From an uncultured Flavobacteriales bacterium (lineage in GTDB: Bacteria > Bacteroidota > Bacteroidia > Flavobacteriales_D > Sanyastnellaceae): 12,229 nucleotides of DNA. The DNA lies in the NCBI GenBank assembly GCA_938003665.1, contig CALKYI010000209.1, positions 1 to 12,229 on the forward strand. Direction: 5' to 3'. Numbering within the stretch: position 1 is the stretch's first letter; every line of letters begins with the position of its first letter. Positions 6,410 through 12,229 of this stretch are shown here, piece after piece. The notes under the pieces are model-generated. The model worked only from the letters and a program-made list of their open reading frames with translations, was not told where the DNA came from and ran no database searches. Position numbers and translations under genes: made by a program.

Positions 6410-9400
6410 ATGGCAAACACTAAGCGTTATTGGTCCGGACTGGACGAGCTTCACGAAACAGAAGCATTCAAAGCGATTCAGGCACAAGAGTTCCCTGAGT
6501 CCCAATCGGTGGATGAATTTTTGTCCGATGAACAACTGGAGTCTACCCACACCGGGCGTCGTGACTTTTTGAAGTTCATGGGCTTCAGCTTGACTGCAGC
6601 GACCCTTGCGGCGTGCGAAACCCCCGTGGTCAAGAGTATCCCGTACACCAACAAGCCTGCGGAGGTTACCCCGGGCGTAGCCAATCACTACGCAAGCACA
6701 TACTATGACGGACAGAACTTCGTCAACGTATTGGTTAAGACCCGCGAAGGCCGTCCGATTTTTGTGAAGGCCAACGGTGAAACCGGAGTAGGAGCCCCCA
6801 ACGCGCGGGTCATTGCTTCGGTCATGAGCTTGTATGACAGTGCTCGCCTCGCAGGCCCCCAGATTGACGGCAACGCTGCGGATTGGTCAGCCGTTGATGC
6901 AGAGGTTGCTGCCTCCCTGAGCAAAGGTGGTCGCAATGTCATTTTGACCAACACCGTGATGAGCCCCTCGCTCAAGCGCGCTGTGGGCCTCGCAGGGTTG
7001 GAACACGTTCAATACGACGCTATTGATTACGGCGCCTTCCGCAAGGCCGCCGAACTCGATTACGGTGTCAACACCTTCCCAAGCTACAAGTTTGAAGAGG
7101 CCCAAGCCATCGTGACGATCGGCGCGGACTTCTTGGGTACGTTTGCCGACGCTGTTTACTACAAGGAAAACTGGGCGAAGACCCGTAACCCTGAAAGCGG
7201 CAGCATGTCCCGCATGCACGCCTTCGAAACCAACATGAGCTTGACAGGCTCAAATGCCGACTACCGTTCCATGGTGAAGCCTTCGGAACACGGTAAAGTC
7301 GCAACGGCCTTGTTGAAAGCAGTAAGCGGTCGTGGCACAGCTGGCGCTCTCTCTGAAGGCGTCCAGGCTGCGGTCAACGCAGCGGCGAAGGATTTGAAGG
7401 CAGCGGGCAAGAACGCGCTTGTCTTGGCTGGATCCAACGACCTGAACGTCCAACGTGTGGTGAACGCAATCAACGAAGCGTTGGGCGCCACCGGAACGAC
7501 TGTCAAGTTCGAAGCGAACGATTTGTTCCAAGGCAGTTCGGCTGCATTGGCGCAGTTGACCCAAGACATGGCTGCAGGCCGTGTCAACACCTTGATTGTT
7601 GCCGATTGCAACCCCGCTTACGATGCTGCCAACGCTGCAGCCTTCTCCGCGGCCTTGGGCAAAGTCAATTTGACCGTAAGCACTTCAACTGTGGCGGACG
7701 AAACCGCTTCCCAATGCCGCATCATCGCACCGACCCACCATTGGTTGGAGTCGTGGGGCGACCTTCAAATTGAAGGCAGCCGCATCGATTTGGTACAGCC
7801 GACCATTTCTCCGCTGCACAACACGCGCGGATGGGGCGAGAGCGTTCTCGCTTGGTCCGGTCAAGCGGCCGACTGGTACACCTTCTTGCGCCAGACCCAC
7901 CAGGCTGGCTACACCGCGGATGCCATGTACACCGATTCCAACTGGAACACAGCGGTTCACAACGGCTTCATCGGATTGGATGCCGGAGAGCAACCTGCAC
8001 CTGTCTACGCGGGGGGAGCATTGACCAGCGCCATTGCCGCGTTGAATGCCCAGCAGGGCGGAACCTTTGAGCTGGCCTTGTACGAAAAGACCACCATGGG
8101 CGCTGGCCAACATGCGGCGAATCCGATGTTGCAGGAAACGCCCGATCCGTTGACCAAAGTGACGTGGGACAACTACGTGACCATGGCGCACTCGGACGTG
8201 GATGCGATGGGCTTGAACGGGTTCATCGGCCAAGAAAAGCCGGCCAGCGTGGTTCGCGTGACGGTGGGTAGTGAATCCCTTGAACTCCCGGTTTTCCCGA
8301 TGCCAGGTCAAACGCCAGGCACCATCGGTATCGCCCTTGGCTACGGCCGCGGCGCGAACGGAGAGAACATTGGTAAGGCAGCTTTCCAAACGGGTGAAAA
8401 CGGCTCGTTCTTGGCCAATGCTGAAGGAGGCATGGTGCCCGTCGGACAAAACGTATTCGGCTGGGCGACTTCAGGCGACTTCAATGGCTACCACCAGTTC
8501 GATGTGACTGTTGAAGCCACGGGAGCAACTTACCCACTGGCCTGCACGCAGATCCAAAACACCTTCATGGGCCGCGACAGCATCGTGAAGGAAACGGACA
8601 TGGCGAGCTTCTTTGCCGAGCGCAATGCCGAGAAGGGCGAGGCGTCTTGGAATAAGCTCATTAAGCTCGCGGTTCACGAAGACGTTAACCAGGACGGAAC
8701 CATCGATGCCCAAGACGGAAAGCCCACCGAGGCCTTCGACTTGTGGCACGAACACGCTGTCGAGAACGTCGGACACCGCTGGGGCATGACCATTGACCTC
8801 ACCACCTGCACCGGTTGCAGCGCGTGTGTCACGGCTTGCCACATTGAAAACAACGTTCCCGTCGTCGGTAAAGACGAGGTGCGCCGCCACCGCGACATGC
8901 ACTGGATGCGCATCGACCGCTTCTTCAGCTCCGATTATAGCTTGGAGCGCGGAGAAGAGGAGGGCGTTGGCGTTATTTCCTCTTACCGCAAAATGGAGGA
9001 TCCAGCGGCAAACCCGCAGACGGTCCACATGCCGATGATGTGCCAGCACTGCAACCACGCGCCGTGTGAAACGGTTTGCCCGGTGGCAGCGACTACGCAC
9101 TCGAATGAAGGCTTGAACCAGATGACATACAACCGTTGCATCGGTACGCGTTACTGTGCGAACAACTGCCCCTACAAGGTGCGCCGATTCAACTGGTTCA
9201 ACTACCCCGGTTACAAGAAGTTCGCCAACTTCAACCCCGCTCAAGACAGCCTGATGCGCATGGTACTCAACCCCGACGTTACGGTTCGAAGCCGTGGGGT
9301 CATGGAGAAGTGCAGCATGTGCGTTCAGCGCATCCAAGCGGGCAAGTTGGAAGCCAAGAAGGCTGGCGCTCCAGTGGTCGACGGTTCCGTCACCACGGCC

Positions 9401-9577
9401 TGCGCAGAAGCCTGCCCAACCCATGCCATCAACTTTGGCGACTTGAACGACACCAAGTCGGCGGCTCGCCAAGTTTCAGAAACCAACCGCGCCTACCACG
9501 CTTTGGAAGAAATCGGCGTCAAGCCGAACATCTTCTACATGACGAAGGTGCGCAACGTAGAACCTAACCAAGCCTGA
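6410..9577 (+). CDS. actB: ACIII subunit ActB: Tat-exported molybdopterin-like / iron-sulfur fusion
   Basis: ActB moves electrons from the quinol site in ActC to the hemes of ActA. The 1055-residue protein begins with an extension (1-48) containing the YWSGLDEL and EFPE elements typical of this family. A late twin-arginine motif follows, GRRDFLK at 49-55, with LAAC at 66-69, a possible lipidation Cys. Residues about 75-750 resemble molybdopterin oxidoreductases, but no N-terminal CxxC cluster is present. Known ACIII complexes have no Mo cofactor here. The C-terminal FeS part has four Cys groups: C800/C803/C806/C810; C878/C881/C886/C890; C910/T913/C916/C920; and C968/C971/C998/C1002. These fit three [4Fe-4S] and one [3Fe-4S] cluster, with Cys ligands normally exchanged between groups as in other ferredoxin folds. 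An EF-hand-like loop lies at 758-769. It is followed 7 bases later by actC. Confidence 0.96.
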   Translation: MANTKRYWSGLDELHETEAFKAIQAQEFPESQSVDEFLSDEQLESTHTGRRDFLKFMGFSLTAATLAACETPVVKSIPYTNKPAEVTPGVANHYASTYYDGQNFVNVLVKTREGRPIFVKANGETGVGAPNARVIASVMSLYDSARLAGPQIDGNAADWSAVDAEVAASLSKGGRNVILTNTVMSPSLKRAVGLAGLEHVQYDAIDYGAFRKAAELDYGVNTFPSYKFEEAQAIVTIGADFLGTFADAVYYKENWAKTRNPESGSMSRMHAFETNMSLTGSNADYRSMVKPSEHGKVATALLKAVSGRGTAGALSEGVQAAVNAAAKDLKAAGKNALVLAGSNDLNVQRVVNAINEALGATGTTVKFEANDLFQGSSAALAQLTQDMAAGRVNTLIVADCNPAYDAANAAAFSAALGKVNLTVSTSTVADETASQCRIIAPTHHWLESWGDLQIEGSRIDLVQPTISPLHNTRGWGESVLAWSGQAADWYTFLRQTHQAGYTADAMYTDSNWNTAVHNGFIGLDAGEQPAPVYAGGALTSAIAALNAQQGGTFELALYEKTTMGAGQHAANPMLQETPDPLTKVTWDNYVTMAHSDVDAMGLNGFIGQEKPASVVRVTVGSESLELPVFPMPGQTPGTIGIALGYGRGANGENIGKAAFQTGENGSFLANAEGGMVPVGQNVFGWATSGDFNGYHQFDVTVEATGATYPLACTQIQNTFMGRDSIVKETDMASFFAERNAEKGEASWNKLIKLAVHEDVNQDGTIDAQDGKPTEAFDLWHEHAVENVGHRWGMTIDLTTCTGCSACVTACHIENNVPVVGKDEVRRHRDMHWMRIDRFFSSDYSLERGEEEGVGVISSYRKMEDPAANPQTVHMPMMCQHCNHAPCETVCPVAATTHSNEGLNQMTYNRCIGTRYCANNCPYKVRRFNWFNYPGYKKFANFNPAQDSLMRMVLNPDVTVRSRGVMEKCSMCVQRIQAGKLEAKKAGAPVVDGSVTTACAEACPTHAINFGDLNDTKSAARQVSETNRAYHALEEIGVKPNIFYMTKVRNVEPNQA

Positions 9578-9584
9578 TAAGACG

Positions 9585-10964
9585 ATGCAAAAAGAAGCAG
9601 CCATTCGGGAACCCCTGATCCTGGGGGACAAGTCTTACAAGGACATCACCGACGATGTGGTCGGACCCATCCAAGGCGCCGCGCCGATCGGATGGAAAAT
9701 CATGATCACCATCTCGACGATCATCGCGATCTACGGTGTGGGCAGCATTTTGTACCTGCTCGGAACCGGCATTGGGGTCTGGGGATTGAACAAGACCGTT
9801 GGATGGGCTTGGGACATCACCAACTTCGTTTGGTGGGTCGGTATCGGTCACGCGGGCACGTTGATTTCTGCGGTATTGCTCCTCTTCCGTCAAAAGTGGA
9901 GAATGGCCATCAACCGCTCGGCAGAAGCGATGACCATTTTCGCCGTGATCATGGCGGCCATCTTCCCAGGCATCCACATGGGGCGCATCTGGGTGAGCTA
10001 CTGGGTTTTGCCCCTCCCGAACCAGTTTGGTTCGTTGTGGGTGAACTTCAACAGTCCGCTGCTTTGGGACGTATTCGCAATCTCGACGTACTTCTCGGTT
10101 TCGTTGGTGTTCTGGTACATCGGTCTGATTCCTGACTTCGCAACGATTCGGGACCGCATGACCAAGCCATTGGCCAAAAAGATTTACGGGGTGTTGAGCT
10201 TCGGTTGGAGCGGACGTGCTAAGCACTGGAACCGTTTTGAAGAGGTGTCACTGGTCTTGGCGGGCATCGCTACGCCACTGGTATTCTCGGTACACTCGAT
10301 TGTATCCATGGACTTTGCGACATCGGTGGTGCCTGGTTGGCACACGACCATCTTCCCTCCATACTTCGTATCGGGTGCGGTATTCTCGGGCTTCGCGATG
10401 GTGCAGACCTTGCTCCTGATCATGCGCAAGGGCATGAAGTTGGAGAACTACATCCACGTCAAGCACGTCGAGTACATGAACATCGTCATCATCGTGACGG
10501 GGTCCATCGTTGGTGTGGCCTACTTGACGGAGCTGTTCATCTCTTGGTACTCAGGTGTTGAATACGAAAGCTACGCCTTTATCAACCGTTTCAGCGGACC
10601 ATACTCGTGGTCGTACTGGATCATGATGACCTGCAACGTGATCAGCCCGCAGTTGTTCTGGATCAAGAAAATCCGACGCAGCCTCATCGCGACCTTCATC
10701 TTGTCGATTGTCGTAAACATCGGTATGTGGTTCGAACGCTACGTGATCATCGTAACGTCCATCCACCGGGATTTCGACCCATCAAGCTGGGGTGAATTCC
10801 ACCCTACCAGCGTCGATGTGGGCATCTTCATCGGTACCCTCGGCATTTTCTTCACCCTCTTCCTCGCCTTTGCTCGGTTCTTCCCGGTTTTGGCTTTGAA
10901 TGAATTGAAGACCATCCTCAAGACGAGCGGTGAGAACTACAAGAAACAGCAAGCTAACCACTGA
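9585..10964 (+). CDS. actC: ACIII subunit ActC: NrfD/PsrC-like menaquinol-binding membrane protein
   Basis: ActC is the main membrane subunit and, in solved ACIII complexes, holds the quinol oxidation site next to the [3Fe-4S] cluster of ActB. The 459-residue protein has about ten hydrophobic segments, near 37-60, 78-101, 113-131, 157-181, 219-243, 260-280, 297-320, 340-360, 366-390 and 411-438. This is the two-bundle NrfD/PsrC pattern. Recognisable family elements include GIGHAGTLISA (87-97), HSIVSMDFA (237-245, with H237 and D243) and PGWH (250-253). No signal peptide is seen; the hydrophilic N-terminus (1-35) is probably cytoplasmic. The ATG sits 7 bases after the actB stop and actD begins 11 bases after its stop. 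The length is normal for the family. Which residues contact quinol here is inferred from homologues, not seen. Confidence 0.95.
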   Translation: MQKEAAIREPLILGDKSYKDITDDVVGPIQGAAPIGWKIMITISTIIAIYGVGSILYLLGTGIGVWGLNKTVGWAWDITNFVWWVGIGHAGTLISAVLLLFRQKWRMAINRSAEAMTIFAVIMAAIFPGIHMGRIWVSYWVLPLPNQFGSLWVNFNSPLLWDVFAISTYFSVSLVFWYIGLIPDFATIRDRMTKPLAKKIYGVLSFGWSGRAKHWNRFEEVSLVLAGIATPLVFSVHSIVSMDFATSVVPGWHTTIFPPYFVSGAVFSGFAMVQTLLLIMRKGMKLENYIHVKHVEYMNIVIIVTGSIVGVAYLTELFISWYSGVEYESYAFINRFSGPYSWSYWIMMTCNVISPQLFWIKKIRRSLIATFILSIVVNIGMWFERYVIIVTSIHRDFDPSSWGEFHPTSVDVGIFIGTLGIFFTLFLAFARFFPVLALNELKTILKTSGENYKKQQANH

Positions 10965-10975
10965 CCCTTACAGCC

Positions 10976-11506
10976 ATGAATAAGGTATTCCATGTAATGT
11001 ATGACGACGACGATACGCTGAAAGACGCGGCGTCGGCGTTGGTCGCAAAAGGCATCCGGGTGAAGGATGTTTTCTCTCCCTTCCCGATCCACGGCATCGA
11101 TCCGATCATCGGCGTGAAGCGCACCCGTTTGGGCATTGCAGCTTTCATGTACGCCACCACGGGCACGACCCTGGCGCTGCTCGGAATGTGGTACTTCATG
11201 ATTTCCGACTGGCCGATGAACATCGGGGGTAAGCCCAGCTTCTCCTTGATTGAAAACTTGCCCGCGTTCATCCCCGTTACGTTTGAGTTTTCGGTGTTGT
11301 GCGGTGCGCACGGGATGGCCATCACCTACTTGCTCCGCAACGGTACGCTGCCGGGCATGCCGGCCTCCAATCCGGACCCTCGTTCCACTGATGACAAGTT
11401 CATCATGGAAATCACCACCGAACAGAATGCCATGTCTGCCGACGAATTGGAGGCAGCCATCAAGGAAACCCCGCTCTTTGAGTTGAGCATCAAAGACTAC
11501 AAGTGA
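10976..11506 (+). CDS. actD: ACIII subunit ActD (DUF3341 membrane protein)
   Basis: ActD is a small structural membrane subunit of ACIII without cofactors. The 176-residue product starts with a soluble ferredoxin-like alpha/beta part (1-45) containing FSPFPIHGID (33-42), the family's most recognisable element. Two transmembrane helices follow (about 52-76 and 96-119) joined by a loop with Trp, Pro and Gly residues, and then a hydrophilic tail rich in acidic residues (about 133-176). There is no signal peptide. Its TGA stop shares one base with the ATG of actE (TGATG), so translation of actE is probably coupled to it. The family is also called quinol:cytochrome c oxidoreductase membrane protein. 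Proposed roles in proton movement exist for homologues but cannot be tested from sequence. Confidence 0.93.
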   Translation: MNKVFHVMYDDDDTLKDAASALVAKGIRVKDVFSPFPIHGIDPIIGVKRTRLGIAAFMYATTGTTLALLGMWYFMISDWPMNIGGKPSFSLIENLPAFIPVTFEFSVLCGAHGMAITYLLRNGTLPGMPASNPDPRSTDDKFIMEITTEQNAMSADELEAAIKETPLFELSIKDYK

Positions 11507-12204
11507 TGAATATCCGAAGAAGCATTGTTTTATCGGGAGTGGCTGCCGCGCTTGTAGCCACCACGGGTTGTGTCAATGACCCGGATAGCCCCGGCTTGGA
11601 ATACATGCCTGACATGTACCGCTCGCCTGCAGTAGAAGCGTACGTCGACTACGGTCAGGATCCCTACCAAGTTGGAGAGGAAGTCGCTTCGGCGCAGCGC
11701 CAGGTACAGTCTGCGCGAAAGCCAGTCGCTGGTACGATTCCATTCAACCCAGACGCGATGGCATTCTCGATGCCGTATGCGTACCCAAACACCGTCGAAG
11801 GATACGAAGCAGCCGGAGCCAACTTGTCATCACCGTTGGCGCACGTCGGTCAGGCTGAAATCGAAGCCGGTCAGGAAATCTACACGTTGATGTGCACCCA
11901 GTGCCACGGCGAAGAAGGAAAAGGGGACGGCGCGTTGAGCCGCAACGGTCACATCCAAGGGATTCCGAGCTACAGCGACAAGCTGAAAGACCTGCCTGAA
12001 GGCAAAATGTACCACACACTGACCTATGGTAAGGGCCTCATGGGCTCTCACGCGTCACAGCTGTCTCAGAAGGATCGCTGGTTGGTGATCGAGTACATCA
12101 AAGTCCTCCAGAACGGAGGGGAAATGCCGGAATTTGACGAAAACGGCAATGTGGTGAAATCGGCGTCTGCTGAAGCAGGAGATGCCATGGCAATGAATAA
12201 CTGA
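11506..12204 (+). CDS. actE: ACIII subunit ActE: monoheme cytochrome c lipoprotein
   Basis: ActE is a periplasmic, membrane-anchored monoheme c cytochrome that, in ACIII, probably passes electrons toward the terminal oxidase. The 232-residue protein has a basic start (R4, R5), a hydrophobic stretch (7-20) and C22 in ATTGC, a plausible though non-canonical lipobox because the -3 residue is Thr rather than Leu. The segment YMPDMYRSPA after it is characteristic of ActE. The heme site is CTQCH at 130-134 followed by GEEGKGDG, and M179 in GLMGSH is the likely sixth heme ligand. The C-terminal tail is low in complexity. A GTG at 11503 would add one residue; I chose ATG 11506 because it overlaps the actD stop by one base and gives a normal coupled start. 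The next gene begins 2 bases after its stop. Confidence 0.93.
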   Translation: MNIRRSIVLSGVAAALVATTGCVNDPDSPGLEYMPDMYRSPAVEAYVDYGQDPYQVGEEVASAQRQVQSARKPVAGTIPFNPDAMAFSMPYAYPNTVEGYEAAGANLSSPLAHVGQAEIEAGQEIYTLMCTQCHGEEGKGDGALSRNGHIQGIPSYSDKLKDLPEGKMYHTLTYGKGLMGSHASQLSQKDRWLVIEYIKVLQNGGEMPEFDENGNVVKSASAEAGDAMAMNN

Positions 12205-12206
12205 TC

Positions 12207-12229
12207 ATGGAATTCAAATTCGAAGGACG
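12207..12229 (+). CDS. Start of next act operon gene, probably ActF (truncated by window edge)
   Basis: An ATG two bases after the actE stop opens a frame reading MEFKFEG before the window ends. In ACIII operons of Bacteroidota the gene after actE is actF, a second NrfD-like membrane subunit, so this is its probable beginning. Seven complete codons cannot prove identity; the call rests on position and tight spacing. Confidence 0.5.

Noticed and set aside
7685..8449. Minus-strand open frame of 254 codons inside actB
   Set aside because: It fully overlaps a well-supported gene on the other strand, with no recognisable protein features.
6630..8660. Possibility that ActB is an active molybdenum enzyme
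   Set aside because: The N-terminal part lacks the CxxC-type cluster of active relatives, and the FeS fusion and gene context match ACIII, where this domain binds no molybdopterin. A metal-binding test would be needed to exclude it fully.
8471..9472. Minus-strand open frame of 333 codons opposite the FeS part of actB
   Set aside because: It is a codon-bias shadow of a highly conserved gene. The product is rich in Val, Ala, His and Arg without signal, motif or neighbour support.
9585..10964. Alternative reading of actB-actC as a polysulfide or tetrathionate reductase (Psr/Ttr type)
   Set aside because: The multiheme actA upstream and actD-actE downstream define ACIII, and the molybdopterin-like and FeS parts are fused in one chain as in ActB.

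Overview
The window looks like a chromosomal segment from a member of the Bacteroidota with moderately high GC content. The lineage call rests on four things seen in the sequence: a NusA of only 411 residues without the extra C-terminal acidic repeats of the E. coli protein, an IF-2 with a long Ala/Glu/Lys-rich linker, a small SPOR-domain protein, and a complete Bacteroidota-style set of alternative complex III (ACIII) genes. No Shine-Dalgarno-like sequence stands out before the starts, which also fits. I cannot place it below phylum with confidence; Flavobacteriales or Saprospirales relatives are plausible guesses.

Layout. Positions 1-4095 (+) hold nusA and infB, the usual pair of the rimP-nusA-infB transcription/translation operon; the first three bases (TAA) could be the stop codon of the gene upstream. 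A gene on the opposite strand (4105-4758) encodes an exported SPOR-domain protein. It converges on infB with a 9-base gap and diverges from the next operon. From about 4947 to the right edge (+) runs an ACIII (quinol:cytochrome c oxidoreductase) operon: actA (multiheme c), actB (vestigial molybdopterin-type protein fused to an iron-sulfur protein), actC (NrfD-like membrane subunit), actD (DUF3341 two-helix subunit), actE (monoheme c lipoprotein) and the first codons of what should be actF.

How the genes work together. By analogy with the ACIII complexes of Rhodothermus marinus and Flavobacterium johnsoniae, ActC (with ActF) binds and oxidises menaquinol. Electrons pass to the FeS clusters of ActB, to the hemes of ActA and ActE, and then to a terminal cytochrome oxidase, whose genes often follow but lie outside this window. 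The cofactor-binding residues can be read directly: six CxxCH heme motifs in ActA, one in ActE, and four Cys clusters in ActB, one of which lacks a Cys and is therefore expected to be [3Fe-4S]. Spacing inside the operon is tight (38, 7, 11, -1 and 2 bases), indicating one transcript with translational coupling.

I see no mobile elements, CRISPR arrays, tRNA or rRNA genes, and no gap above 300 bases. The region is mostly well-known core machinery; I did not find a convincing undescribed system. The points most worth a second look are the EF-hand-like loop in ActB next to its FeS domain, the extra N-terminal monoheme/transmembrane module of ActA, and a dyad in the divergent intergenic region.
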